Assembly: GCF_021869535.1 (NCBI RefSeq)
Contig: NW_026262581.1
Span: 121,052,771-121,116,770, forward strand
DNA length: 64,000 nt
Direction: 5' to 3'
DNA from: Mytilus californianus
Taxonomy: Eukaryota > Mollusca > Bivalvia > Mytilida > Mytilidae
In this document: piece by piece, positions 12,401-22,900 of the stretch
Layout: each line of letters starts with the position of its first letter
Numbering within the stretch: position 1 is the first letter of the stretch
Notes under the pieces: generated by a model
The model's input: the letters and a program-made list of their open reading frames with translations, nothing else
Told to the model about the DNA's origin: nothing
Databases searched by the model: none
Translations under genes and position numbers: made by a program

Positions 12401-15400
12401 CAAAATCAGCTCAATAAGTGAAGGCATTTACCATTTCCATTCTCAATTTTATTTAGAAAAAAAGTCTGTATAACAGTTCGTTGCGGAATGACAGAATGAC
12501 GGAATGACGTATTAATGACAGAATGTTGGAATGACGGATAAGGGTAAAACTATGTGGCCCGGACCACTTTATGGCAGGGCGATAAAAATATTTTAATATT
12601 ATTATTGTTGTAACAAATAACCTATCTTACTTGTATATGAAGTGAGTCGAACTGTGCACGCCTATACCTAGATTTGCTTGAAATCCAGAAGATTTTGTCA
12701 ATTTTCATTATGATATCCCATTTTTGTCGAGCCTTTGACTTTAGTCGAAAAAGCGAGACATAGTGATCCTACATTCCGTCTGCGTCGTCGTCGTTGTCGT
12801 CGGCGGCGTCCACAAATATTCACTCTGTGGTTAAAGTTTTTGAAATTTTAATAACTTTCTTAAACTATCCTGGATTTCTACCAAACTTGGACGGAAGCTT
12901 GTTTATGATCATAAGATAGTATCCAGAAGTTAATTTTGTAAAAATAAAATTCCATTTTTTCCGTATTTTACTTATAAATGGACTTAGTTTTTCTGCCGGG
13001 AAATATTACATTCACTCTGTGGTTAAAGTTTTTAAAATTTTAATAACTTTCTTAAACTATCCTGGGTTTCTACCAAACTTGGACAGAAGCTTGTTTATGA
13101 TCATAAGATAGTATCCAGAAGTAAATTTTGTAAAAAAAAAAATCTATTTTTTCCTTATTTTACTTTTAAATGGACTTAGATTTTCTGCCAGGAAACAACA
13201 CATTCACTCTGTGGTTAAAGTTTTTAAAATTTTAATAACTTTCTTATACTATTTTGGATTTGTACCAATCTTGGACAGAAGCTTGTTTATGATCAAATGC
13301 TAGTATCTAGAAGGAAATTTTTGTTTTCTTCCAGTTAACATTACATTCAGTCTGCAGTTAAAGTTTTTAAACATTTATTAGATTCATAAACTATCCTGGA
13401 TTTTTAACAAACTTGGACAGAAGCTTCTTACAATCAAAAGATAGTATCAAGAGGAATATCTTTATTGATTTACTTCCTCATTTTTGTTGAGCCTGCGATT
13501 AACAGAAAAAGTAGGTGAGACACTGGGTTCCGCGGAACCCTTACGAATTTTTGGTATATTTTGTGTGTTAATTGTTCTATTTCACTTTCTCACATGTTTA
13601 TTCATCAAATTGATACTATTCATCTTAAAAATAAAGGACTTTATATTGAGGGCTAAAAAGGGCCCTTACAGCAGTTACATCTGACAGCTTATTTTATAAT
13701 TTACTGGTCCCACAACCCCAGGAACTCCCAAAGAAATGTGTCTCAGACTGGCTTTTATTCTGAAAATGTGTTTTGGATTTGAATTTTGGATAAAAATATA
13801 ACTTTAAAAGATATTATCTTTCAGAAGTTCCACATGTTAAAACCTACTAGAGTTATAGGCATCTTTTTCATTGAATACCCACATGTTTATTAGAGTTGTA
13901 TGTCTGAATATGTATGCATGTGCTGATCTCACCCCCCCCCCCCCCCCCCCCCCCTCCAAAAAAGCAACTGAGATAAAATACTACAAAAACAATTCCAATT
14001 TCATTTAGAACTGAAAAACCTTACTAGTAAGAACACAGAGCATCAGTTATTCTTACAATGTTCAAATGTATACAAAACTGCAAATACACTTCAAGTACCA
14101 ATATGTAATTTTGATTTGTAAATCATACAATTATACCTTCTACCTTTTTGCATTCACCTTGCCCATCCTTTTTTCTGTCAGTTCTTTCAACAAACATTTC
14201 TGTCACATTTTCTTAGGTACTACTGATCAGAATCACTTCATATTTGCTAATCAGCTTAACAGTGATGAGTTATGTATGATCATTTTTCAGATCCGTCAGA
14301 CTACTATCTGTTTGCAGATACATTGAATTTTCCATTATGTTGAATGAACAGAAAATTTTTCATTACACATATTTCCAGTACTAGTAAACAGAACTAACGA
14401 ACGGAATGATTACATAAGAATCTACAGCTTGGCAGTGTCAGACTTCTTGTTTTCTGATAATTTGAATTATGAGTGAGGTTATACTTAGCACAGTAACATG
14501 TGCATTCTTATGATGCAATTAGATTTTATAGTAAAAACTGAATTTTCCCCTTTTTAATTAATGCAGGATGATGATGATGGTGGTGATGCAAGCAAATATG
14601 ACCTCCAAGGAAGTTCTGATGAAGATGGCAAGAAAAGTAAATCATCATCAAGATCATCATCAAGGTCATCTAGATCTAAATCACACTCATCATCAAGATC
14701 AAGCTCATCGTCTTCCTCTTCATCAAGGTCAAGGTCCAGATCAAGATCATCATCTTGGTCAAAAAGAAAAAGAAGTGGGAAGTCCAGGTCAAGGTAACAG
14801 TAGGGTTACATTGGTAAAGGTTAAAAGGTCATTATCAATTTACGTAATATTAATGTATGTGATCTATATGTATATCAAATGATTCACAGGTAAGTAAAAA
14901 AAATACACAAGACCTTAGTGTAAACAATATTTCAGATATTTAAATCCTGTATTAACTTACAAGTACCCTGGAACTGTAAATTCAGAAATTATTGGGATGT
15001 TTTTATTAATGTGAGTAAGGCAACAGCTTGATTATCGCAATAATAAGGACTCATCCTGAAATCATAAGAATTAATCTTGCATTTTTGCCTTTTTTCAAAA
15101 AAATATCACAATAATAAATGCATGCAATAAATTCTAAATACAGTACTTGTGTCTAATTGACAAATTCACTAGTATGACTGACATTTCAATTAGCACTTTA
15201 CACCAGTTAACTCACCATTACAAGTTCCAAAAGTTCTCTTTTTAGGATTATAGTTGAAGTAAAAACTCCAGTTGTCTTTAATCTTATTCAAGCAGATAGT
15301 ATCTTTGGAGAATATTAAATAAAATTTAAATATAATTCTATTTAAGACTTAAATTTAACATATTAAGAGATGTTACTAGCCTGTTCCTTTTATGTCCATT

Positions 15401-15810
15401 CGTAATACTGTAAACCAACAAATTTTCGTGAGCGATTTATTTTTGCAACTTTCGCGAGTAGAAAAATAACGTGAATATAAATCGTCACGAACATGTAAAA
15501 CTTGGATCTTTCCTTATTTAACAAGATAAAGTAAATTTGAAAGTTATGAAATTAAATCACTGCGAAATGGCCTGGAAGGCACTTAAAGCGAAATAAAGTA
15601 ACCGCGAAAATAAGTTGGTTTACAGTATATTTATACATAGTGCATATACCGTTACAATAGGTTTAGATATTTTTTTTAAATGAGTTGAATATTTCATTGT
15701 TTTAAATTTTTTTCTCCCTCAGGTCAGGATCACCCAGTCCTAAAACACGAAAACGGTCAAGATCAAGATCATCTTCATCTGAGAAAAGAAAATCTGGATC
15801 AAGGCGGTAG
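3451..15810 (+). CDS. ZRANB2: ZRANB2, zinc finger Ran-binding domain-containing protein 2 (5' partial)
   Basis: Nuclear RNA-binding SR-like protein; in vertebrates it binds single-stranded GGU RNA through its zinc fingers and modulates alternative splicing. Visible coding exons: 3451-3503, 6722-6827, 10196-10278, 10863-10948, 11476-11634, 14567-14793, 15723-15810 (stop TAG). All junctions are GT-AG and all phases agree, giving 266 visible residues. Finger 1 is cut at its start: visible Cys1, Cys12 and Cys15 with the N-V-N-F-S-R-R core; the W-x-C half must be on an upstream exon that I cannot find in 1-3450. Finger 2 is complete (Trp49, Cys51, Cys54, Cys65, Cys68, core N-V-N-W-A-R-R). Then come G-F-G-G-G-Y, an F-G-R-K-K-K-K basic patch, a Glu/Asp run with two S-K-Y-x-L repeats, and an RS domain. 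Human ZRANB2 has the same order and is somewhat longer (about 320-330 residues). Introns hold many repeats. Identification is very secure; exon edges are by eye. Confidence 0.95.
3580..4060 (+). repeat. Dispersed repeat (family H), copy 1
   Basis: Shares a long stretch with 11075-11400, including CCTCTGAAACTAC, AACATGG, GGCTAAAAATAGAA, GGGGTAAAAT, TTATCTTGAAAAC and AAAATGATCAGCAAG in the same order. It lies in the ZRANB2 intron after 3503. No coding potential. Confidence 0.7.
4074..5100 (+). repeat. Family B element interrupted by a family C element
   Basis: Family B sequence (GTTTGCCTCAA blocks, GAGTTATGTCC, AAATTGCTGAA) runs from 4074 to about 4423 and resumes at about 5052 with ATAAATTGAAAAATTGCTGAA. 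The sequence between is a complete family C element. Joining the two outer parts restores the normal family B unit. The head near 4078 is a diverged CCACGGCGGAGGG version of the family B hairpin. Confidence 0.75.
4425..5051 (+). mobile_element. Family C tandem-array element, nested in family B
   Basis: Head is a TGTCAAGCC/TGTCGAGCC-like motif; the body has about three units with CACTCTGTGGTTAAAG, TAAACTATCCTGGATTT and ACTTGGACAGAAGC; the tail carries GAGCCTGCGATTAACAGC, GTAGGCGAGACACTGGG and the short palindrome GGTTCCGCGGAACC. The second copy at 12725-13545 has the same head, body and tail. Its boundaries here are set by the interrupted family B unit. Confidence 0.8.
5135..6697 (+). mobile_element. 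Family D tandem-array element, copy 1 (contains a nested family A element)
   Basis: Left end AGTCCCCTACCG (5135-5146) is the exact inverse of CGGTAGGGGACT (6652-6663) near the right end. The head also folds on itself (AGTCCCC with GGGGACT) and is followed by a GTCTG/TCCGTC microsatellite. About 145-bp units follow after 6066, with TTGAAGATATTGATTTGA, TTTATCATGACAAGTTACAG and ATCAGTTTTCCACAC. The tail continues as TGCCATGCAATACTCTCAG. It lies in the intron between ZRANB2 exons at 3503 and 6722; the tail stops only about 25 bp before that acceptor. Confidence 0.8.
5236..6066 (+). mobile_element. Family A element nested inside family D
   Basis: Family D sequence breaks off after TTTTCCACACTTTTTT and resumes at CATGCTTGAAGATATTG. 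The inserted part starts with TTTGCGGTCGTAT, carries the AAGCATTTTTCTAG array, and ends with GGTCGTATCAAGCTGCGCCC then AGCGGAGCATT. The 38770-39856 copy has the same end. The insertion is younger than its host. Confidence 0.7.
7136..8098 (+). mobile_element. Family D tandem-array element, copy 2
   Basis: Head AGTCCCCTATCG (7136) with self-complementary AAGGGGACT, then a (GTCT)n/GTCCGTC microsatellite, then the family D array, and tail CCCGGTAGGGGACT (about 8049-8062) plus TGCCGTGCAATACTCTCAG. An interruption of about 390 bp (about 7370-7770) is flanked by a direct repeat of the form CATCTAATGYTAGAGT. It lies in the ZRANB2 intron 6828-10195. Confidence 0.75.
8320..9015. mobile_element. MITE flanked by TA
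   Basis: Left end TACTGTATAACAGG followed by GTGGGTGTAAAATTTT; right end is the inverse of TACTGTATAGCGGG followed by GCTGGGTGTTAATTTT. If TA is the target duplication, the element is 8322-9013. TA targets and small size without transposase fit a Tc1/mariner-type MITE. The overlapping 97-codon ORF at 8814-9107 is not a gene. Confidence 0.8.
9314..10060 (+). mobile_element. Family B tandem-array element, copy 2 (complete)
   Basis: Head ATGCCCCCGC at 9314 within the hairpin CCCCCGCCGTAGCGGAGGGG, then TTGTCTGTCCGTCCGTACG, then about four units near 180 bp (GTTTGCCTCAACCAAATG, ACACAGATCAAGTTTGAA, TCACTTTAACCGTTCTAGAG, AAAAATTGCTGAATTTTTCG). Tail GCGGGGGCAT (10023-10032) is the inverse of the head, then GACACATTCCCCATTTATTT. 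It ends about 135 bp before the ZRANB2 exon at 10196. Predicted short ORFs here are repeat translations. Confidence 0.85.
11075..11400 (+). repeat. Dispersed repeat (family H), copy 2
   Basis: Same ordered motifs as 3580-4060. It starts with a short hairpin-like AGCTCCCCTGGCCTAAAGGG. It sits in the ZRANB2 intron just before the exon at 11476. Confidence 0.7.
11635..12724. other. ZRANB2 intron sequence, no gene seen
   Basis: AT-rich sequence with an (AT)n run near 11918-11930 and a GAATGACGGAATGACG short tandem near 12486-12540. No coding exon was recognised. The ending CCATTTCCATTCTCAATTTTA near 12435 also occurs at the ends of the repeats at 44440-44625 and 46527-46706. Confidence 0.5.
12725..13545 (+). 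mobile_element. Family C tandem-array element, copy 2
   Basis: Head TGTCGAGCCT, self-complementary with GCGAGACA, followed by a CGTCGTCGTTGTCGTC run. It holds about four units of roughly 185 bp and the tail GAGCCTGCGATTAACAG, GTAGGTGAGACACTGGG, GGTTCCGCGGAACC. Same family as 4425-5051. It lies in the ZRANB2 intron 11635-14566. Confidence 0.8.
13931..13954. repeat. Poly-C homopolymer tract
   Basis: An almost pure run of C of about 24 bases after CTCAC, followed by TCC and a run of A. Length in such a run may be unreliable in an assembly. Confidence 0.9.
14567..14793 (+). CDS. ZRANB2: ZRANB2 RS-domain exon
   Basis: This exon starts with four Asp codons, then a second S-K-Y-D-L motif, then a long Ser/Arg run coded largely by TCA and AGA/AGG. 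It supplies most of the arginine/serine domain used for contacts with splicing factors. The donor (AAG/GTAACA at 14793/14794) falls so that read-through reaches a TAA at 14795-14797, only one codon into the intron. Retention of the intron would therefore end the protein at once and drop the last 28 residues. Confidence 0.9.
15403..15630. mobile_element. Short MITE in the last ZRANB2 intron
   Basis: Left end TACTGTAAACCAAC and right end GTTGGTTTACAGTA are inverted. An internal ATTTTCG near the left end pairs with CGAAAAT near the right end. TA at both ends is consistent with a Tc1/mariner-type target. Body is about 225 bp with many CG dinucleotides, unlike its surroundings. It lies about 90 bp before the final ZRANB2 acceptor. 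Confidence 0.85.
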
Positions 15811-17523
15811 AGGTTTGGTGATAAAATGTGTCTTTTGAAAGGACACATGTTCAGCTGAATTAATTTTCTTCAGACAAATATGTTTATTTTATAATAATTC
15901 TGAGTTAATCGCAATGATTTAAATACATTTGAGAAAATATGAAGTTTTAGATAAAATATGTCATTTCAAAAAATAACAACAAAACCAAAATGAAAATTAT
16001 TGATCAACAAAATAATGACAGAAGACCAAAGATCGACAAAATAAATCTTAAAAAACCCAGAGGATGAACACAAATGGTAGATAAATAGTTCCTGTATATA
16101 TTATGGACACAAAAAAGAGAAGAGATTGACTTATATTACAATTCAGTTTTCTTGGTAAGCTGGCATAAAAGTTCTGAAAATGGATTTTATAAGTAAAAAA
16201 TGTTCATGCTACACACTTGAGTTTCAGAAGTACAAAAATGTACAAGGTCAGTACTGTAGCAGTTTACACTTTGAAAGTTTAAATTTTAAAATAATTATGT
16301 GAAGTAGTTTTAAGCACACCACCTTTTACTAAGAAGTGCCTATTTTCAACTAAAGTACATTTATAGATGACAAGAGAAAATCGTTATAATGATTATTTTC
16401 CATAAGATTAGGAAATTTGATATTTGTTTGTAAGGAATTTTTTTTTTCTTTTTTAGATAGTATGGAAGTTAGCAGCTCAAAATTGAAAGAACCAGTGACA
16501 TTAGTAGAGAAAAATATCAAAGAAAGCTTTGTTGTCTTATTGTTGAAATGACCAGTAATAGGTTTAAAACGACATTGGCCATTTTAATATGCAATAATGT
16601 TATCATTTTCCTCCATACTACTTAAAACAAAACAGTATGCTTTACTTGTGTGAGTTTTTATGGTGTTTATAACCAGCTTTAAGTATCTTGTTTAGTAGGA
16701 GCAATATTGCCTAGACACAGATTTGAAAATATCTTTCTAATTTGTAAACTTTTATTTATGACTAAAAAGTTCTTATATCTAAGGTCTTTTAAATGCAGCC
16801 TAAAGTTTCTAAATGAAGAAAAATGATAAAACAGTTAAATATCTAGATATGCTGACCATATGATTTCATAATCACTTATTAAAGTGAATGTTTTCATTTT
16901 TATGCGTAGCTGGAAAACTTTCAACAAATGTCTGTGCTAATTCTAATATAATTCTAGCATTGACAACTTGTGAATGAAAAATGCTTATCAGAAAAAACCT
17001 TTGCATCCTTTATCTCATTGTTAAGATTACAGTTCATGGTTTGATTTGATACATGTGTATTTACAAAATGTATGCATGTATTTTTCCTTTAAGGGAAGGG
17101 TCTTCAATCAATTAATTTCAATGGGTTATTTTAAAACTTTTACTACGTTTGAGATAAAAATTAAATCAAATTGAAAAAAACAAGTAAAACAGCTTTAAGT
17201 GAATTGGTATGTACACTTTGACATGGTATTGATGAAATCAGAATTTTGGTCATAATATGATTTTCTTGTGAAGCAGTTTTTTTTTTACATTATATTGTAT
17301 ATTATATATCATTGTATTGAGCATACCTTCAGATTGCTAAGTTATTATTTGAATAATGTGTAATAAGATTAATTCATACAGAAATTCATGAAATCAAAAC
17401 CTAACCAGAATTTTAAAAAAGATCGTCTATCCAGAAAGAAACAGTGTAAGAATGTCTTAATTTTGAAAATTTAAAAATAAAAAAGATTTTTTTTTATTGT
17501 TTTAAAATAAAATAAGATGCTTT
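15811..17523 (+). other. ZRANB2 3' untranslated region and downstream sequence
   Basis: Follows the ZRANB2 stop codon. AT-rich with no conserved ORF. AATAAA-type signals occur at about 16039 and after 17470, so the true 3' end cannot be fixed by eye. Confidence 0.4.
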
Positions 17524-18320
17524 TTGTCTCGCCTTGACGGAGTCAAAAAGCGAGACATAAGTATGCTATTTCCGGCGTCAGCGTCAACAATGTATTAGTT
17601 TGAGATTAGGTCTAGTTCATGGTGAACCACTAGTGGTAGGTCAATGATATTTGGTATGCAGTTGTATTAGCATTGGCACATCTCATTACCATGGAGATTA
17701 TTTGGCCCCGCCCCCTCAGTCAAGGTCTATTGACTTTGAAACTTTTCATAGTTTACATGTATTAGTTTGTGATTAGGTCAATTTATGGGGAACCACTAGT
17801 GGTAGGTCAATGATATTTGGTATGCAGTTGTATAAGCATTGGCATATCTCATTTCCATGGAGATTATTTGGCTCCGCCCCCTAAGTCATGGTCTATATAC
17901 TTTGAAAATTTTGCTTAGTTTACATGTATTAGTTTGTGATTAGATCAGTTTAAGATGAACTGCTAATGTTAAGTCAATGATATTTTGTATGCAAATGTAT
18001 TGGCATTTGCAAGTATCGTTTCCATGGAGATTATATAGCCCCACCCCTGATCATGGTTCATTGACTTTGAAACTTTTACATAGTTTACAAGTTAATGTTT
18101 GTGTTTAGGATTGTTTAAAGGGAACGACTTATGGTATTTGGTATGCAGTTGTATTAGCATTGGCACATCTCATTCCATGGAGATTGTTTAGCCATGGACC
18201 TTCAGTCATGGTTCATCGACTTTGAATATTTGCATAACTTACATGTTAAAGTATTGCTATTTTAATTTCAACATTTGCATTATCAAAATTACAAAAAGGC
18301 GAGACATATCTCTGTGATAA
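17524..18320 (+). mobile_element. Family E tandem-array element
   Basis: Head TGTCTCGCCT is the inverse of AGGCGAGACA at 18297-18306 near the tail, and also pairs locally with AAGCGAGACA (about 17547-17557). The body holds four units near 150-170 bp with ACATGTATTAGTTTGTGATT, CACTAGTGGTAGGTCAATG, TTTGGTATGCAGTTG and CCATGGAGATTATTTGGC. Intergenic between ZRANB2 and LRRC42. Confidence 0.8.
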
Positions 18321-20040
18321 CAGTTTATGTAAAGTTAGCTTAGTGGATTTTTCTCCTTGCGATTTCCTTTTTCTTAATTTTTCTTTTTTTAAACATAATT
18401 AAAAGTAAGTTTCCTGCTTCGGGGAGTCAAGGGACTTATCATGTTGAATATGATCAGTGTTTTTATTTGTGAGATGAGAAATTCTGAGTATTTTTACTGT
18501 TAAATCTAGATAGAAGCAAACTAGATGTTTCAGGACCATCAGAAGGCAACTGACATTATCCTAAATTTAAGTCAAAGGGTTGTAATTTTTTGAATAATTA
18601 ATTTAACTTTTACTTTAATAATCTTTGTCCCTGAAAATGAAAATAACAATTACATATATAAAAGAGTAAGCTATAAAGGCCCATCATTTTAGGGAATAAG
18701 TTGTTACCAAAAAGTACCTCTCAAAATACAAGACATGATAAACTTTAAGTATACATGATTTAGTGAAAGGAAAATGTGCTCAGGCACTCCCATTGACTTT
18801 CAAATTTGTTACAGTCCTAATGACAAATGAATGAGTTGGAAATATAATAAAATTTTCAAAATAAATATATGAGTATATTTGTTCAGTAATTTTGTTATAT
18901 GACATTATTGTCAGTCTAATTAATGACTGTTTTAATATATATTTTTGTTGCATTTGTTTAATGAGTGACATTTTTACCAGTAATATATAGACATTTATAG
19001 ATTAGTGATATATAGCATATATATGTTAAGTAACTGATCTAGTTTGATATTAGAGTAAGTGGATGTTTTGGTCAGCCTGTTCACCAAGTGTCCATTCCTA
19101 GAAAATGGTTCATGACAAATAACTTAGCTCAGGGGATACAGAACTATAGCTCACTTGAATAATTTTGCATTTTTTAGTCTGAAGAAAAGAATGGTTCAAG
19201 GAACTGTTCTTTTATTGCTGTATTTCACTAAGTACCATTTTTTGTTGAACATTGTAATTTATTAAAAGGTATGGAATTGTCAAAATGCATTTCCTCTAAC
19301 ATCTCTGAAGTAAGATTGTTTTTGTTATTGGATTGAAGCTGTTTTGTTAAAGAAAGAATGTATTTAGTCTTAAATAATTTGTGGTTTTAATTTTAACATG
19401 AAAGTACATTTGGGCTCTTTTTTTCTGGCATTTTAAATTTTTAGAATAAGGTTTTGGTACTGTCAGAAGGTATGTATTGAAAAGGATTGTTTTGATAGCA
19501 AGTTATGTAAAAAAAAAATGGTAAGTATTATTTGAATAAAAGGAGGTGGTATTGGGCTACATCGATGACAACACTTAGCAACAAAACCAAACCAAAAGAG
19601 ACATCTGGAGGTCAATATATGTTCTTCAATGACTAGTGACCATACCCTTTGTCAATCTCTGATTCACCCTTTTTTATAAGCAAGTTTATAAATTTTATGA
19701 GCAGATTTTGATGACATCTTTTTAGTATTCTACATAAATTTATTTTTGGTCAGTGTTGAGTTATTTCTGTTGCTGTAAAGGCATAATACCACAAATGGTT
19801 GGTTAGCCAGAAAGGAATATTTTTCAATTGGCCCAGGGGTCAGCTTTTAAATGAAACTTTTATTTGAATAAATGAGTTAAAAAGTAGGATTAAATATTCA
19901 ATTAATTAATTTCCATGTGGACATCACAATCATGGTGTTACAATATTTCTATCAGAAAACTGAGCATTATTTAGTTTTCACATGTAAGGACTCTAAGTTG
20001 TTTTAATCTATTAATATTATACAACAGTAAGACCAGTATC
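18321..20040. other. Intergenic AT-rich sequence, nothing recognised
   Basis: No conserved ORF, RNA gene or clear repeat boundary was seen on either strand. The 63-codon minus-strand ORF at 18780-18971 has no recognisable features. Confidence 0.5.
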
Positions 20041-20739
20041 CAGTCAGGGGTACTACTTAAACAAGTGATTTCAGAATCACTTCCTCGAGTGATTTTGGCT
20101 GTGAAATATTAAAAATTTTCACACAGACTTTTTAAAATCACTGAAACAAGTAATTTTAGAAGTTAAAATGTAATCACTTTAATAAGTGTTTATAACATTT
20201 TCTTGATATTTTTCCCACAAGCTTGATTTTTTTATTGGTAAAAAGACAACAATTCCTTTGAAAAAACAACTATGTACATGCAGAAATTGTCTTTTGCTTG
20301 ATAAGCCTGACACTTTTACAGTTTTTTTAAAATATGCAAAAACTGGAATAGTTTGTAGATCAGGTCATAACCTTGAAGTAGATCATTCTAACTCTAAAGA
20401 AAACCAATCAGGTTACCTAATATTGTTGATCTTTGTCTGATAGTAAGAGTAGTTAATGAATTTTTGATTACAGAAAAATTCCCAAGGGTACTTTTAAAAG
20501 CTTTAGCGCACTAACTTCCTGCCCAAGCGCACTGGTGAAATTAATATACAAAGAAAAAGGGATAATTGGTTTATGTAGGAAAATTATAGAAAAGATTGTG
20601 AAAATATGGAAAATCAATGAAATTAGCATTTGAAGATCAAAGAAAACACTAAAATCACTTAAATAGGTGATAACTGAATTTATCAAATCACTGAAATAAG
20701 TGATGATGAAATCACTTGTTTAAGTAGCACCCCTGACTG
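20041..20739. mobile_element. Non-autonomous DNA transposon with about 33-bp inverted ends
   Basis: Left end begins CAGTCAGGGGTACTACTTAA and the right end is its inverse with one G/A difference; the match continues through ACAAGTGATTTCA. The subterminal regions repeat AATCACTT/AAGTGATT many times in both orientations, as transposase-binding arrays often do. Target duplication is unclear (TATC lies on both sides with one base of slack). The internal 60- and 72-codon ORFs have no recognisable domain. Confidence 0.8.
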
Positions 20740-20796
20740 ATATCAGTAGAATACTGTTCAGGTCAGCCACTATTCGCCGGTTCATACAACTGTAAT

Positions 20797-20995
20797 ATAT
20801 TTGTATGATGCTACTGGTAAGTAACTGGATCCCAGTCTGCAGTGATACCTTTGTATGATGCTATTGGTAAGTTACTGTAACCCAATATGCAATACCGGTA
20901 GTTGTGTATGATGCTATTTGTAAGTGACATCCCAGTCTGCGATAATACTTGTGTGTGATGCTATTGGTAAGTGACTGTATCCTAGTCTGACAATG
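20797..20995 (+). repeat. Diverged four-copy tandem repeat
   Basis: About four units near 50 bp, each with GTATGATGCTA, TGGTAAGT, ACTG and CCCAGTCTGC-like blocks. Not coding. Confidence 0.75.
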
Positions 20996-21617
20996 TTGAC
21001 TAGGTGATTTAGTTGTCTGCACATTTTGTTGTTGCTTAATTTTGCATGCATTGATGAATTTGTCAATCATTAATGAAATAGTTGTATTTTTACATGTGCC
21101 AGAATAAATAACTATGTATTTAGACAATAATAATCAAATAAACTATTTGGAACTAAATCTGTTTTGGAATGCTTTGTAGTGAGGTTTCAGATTCTCTTTA
21201 GCAATCATAACCAGAATTCTACCCAAATATTTTCAAAGTTAGGTGCAAGAAAAATAGATTGAATTAAATATTGTTCATTTGAATACTACATTTGTAGATG
21301 CCCACATGGTAATACACCAAAAATATTTCTACAAGTTCAATATTTGGCTGTGACTCTTGACCTAGTGATTTTATACAATTGCTTTTGTACTGTAGCATCA
21401 TAATTTTTCTCTTCTGATATCAAAATTTTACAGGAACCCGTGTGATATATATTTATGATGGATAAATAGCAAAAAGTGTATAGAAACCCAATTTTACATG
21501 ATCATAATGTGGTGCCATAAGACTATAAGAATAAGTTAAACTTGACATTTCAAAATGAGGAGTTTGAATATAATTGTCAAAAAGACCAACACTTTTAGTC
21601 CTACATTGGTATACTAA

Positions 21618-21765
21618 AGAAGATGTGGTATGATTGCTAATGAGACAACTCTCAACCAGAGACCAAATGACTTAGTATTAGCAACTATAGGCCACCATAC
21701 CGCCTTCAACAATGAGCAATACTCATACCACACAGCAAGCTATAAAAAGCCCCGAAATCACAAAA
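21618..21765 (+). repeat. Fragment of the dispersed GATGTGGTATGATTGC family
   Basis: Carries AGATGTGGTATGATTGC, GAGACAACTCTCAACC, GCCACCATACCGCC, TTCAACAATGAGCAA and AGCAAGCTATAAAAAGCC in the order seen at 52596-52975. Intergenic. Confidence 0.75.
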
Positions 21766-21792
21766 AGTCTTAGAAAACATGGTTTTTATTGT

Positions 21793-22740
21793 CTTGCCTG
21801 CTTGAGTGTCATTAAGCGAGACATAGTTTCCGTCTGTCATACATCCATTGTTTTTTTACCTCATTTTCCTGGTTCAGCGACTGCTTGAAACATTTTTCAT
21901 TCTTAATGCCCCCTCTTCTCCAGAGGGGGCATTCAGTGTTACCCTTGCCATTCCGTACGTCTGTGCACAGTGCTTATCGATCAAAACACAGATCAAGTTC
22001 GAATTTGGGTGATGTCACTTTTACCGTTCTCGAGTTATGCCTCTTTAAAGTGTTATATGCAAGAGGGGCATCATCCATCGGACACATTCTCCATTTATTT
22101 TGCCATGGGAATTTCTCAATTATTATAAGTAATAGAATCACTATGTTTTGTATATGGGTTCTTTGCCACGTCATCTTGTCTTTCAGACAAAGTTCACCTG
22201 ACCTTGACCTCATTATATGGATCAGGGATCAAGGTTAAAGCTAAGAGATTAGGTGTTTCTCAGATACAATAAGCAGGTCAACTATATGTGGTGTATGGAA
22301 TGTGTGTAAAGGGTACATGTCAGTCTGGCATGTTTCATCCAACCTTGACCCCATTTTCATTTAAAGTTGAAAGTAAATGGTCTGTTTTTTCAAATACTAT
22401 AAGCAGTAGGTCAACTATATTTGGTGTATGGAATGATTGTAATGTGTATATGTCTGTAGTAGGTATCATCTTACCTTGACCTCATTTTCATGGTTCATTG
22501 GTCAAGGTTAAGTTTTTGTGTTTGGTCTGTTTTTCAATTACCATAAGCAATAAGTCAACTATATTTGGTGTACGGAATAATTGTAGGTGTACATGTCTGT
22601 TTGGCAGGATTTATCTTACCTTGACCTCATTGCTGTTGATCTTTCAAAATGTTAAATTTATGTGAAACATGTAGAATACCTTTATCTTTAGACTTTCAAC
22701 ATGGCAAAGTTTACAAGCTTTCAGCAAGTTATCTATGGAA
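21793..22740 (+). mobile_element. Family F tandem-array element interrupted by a short family B copy
   Basis: Head GTCTTGCCTGCTTGAG with AAGCGAGACA resembles the family E and C heads. After the interruption there are about four units near 140 bp with ACCTTGACCTCATTTTCATG, TCAACTATATTTGGTG and ACATGTCTGT. A short family B copy (about 21905-22110, head CCCCCTCTTCTCCAGAGGGG, tail GAGGGGCATCATCC) sits inside it. Confidence 0.7.
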
Positions 22741-22900
22741 CAACCCTTGCTTAACTTTTCCCATCCAATTCCCAAAAGCTTTTTCATATTAATTGAAACA
22801 TTGAAAAATTACCCCAAAGTGTGTTACTTTTTTAATATTTTCATTTTCTGATGATGTCCATTTAAGGATGATAACTGAAGATAACATATTTCATAAATAT

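Noticed and set aside
14568-14882. His/Gln-rich 104-codon ORF
   Set aside because: Out-of-frame translation of the ZRANB2 RS-domain exon.
17524-18320. Regular spacing in this array considered as a CRISPR-like or structural RNA array
   Set aside because: Units are diverged 150-170 bp repeats without separate spacers, bounded by the head and tail of a mobile element in a eukaryotic genome.
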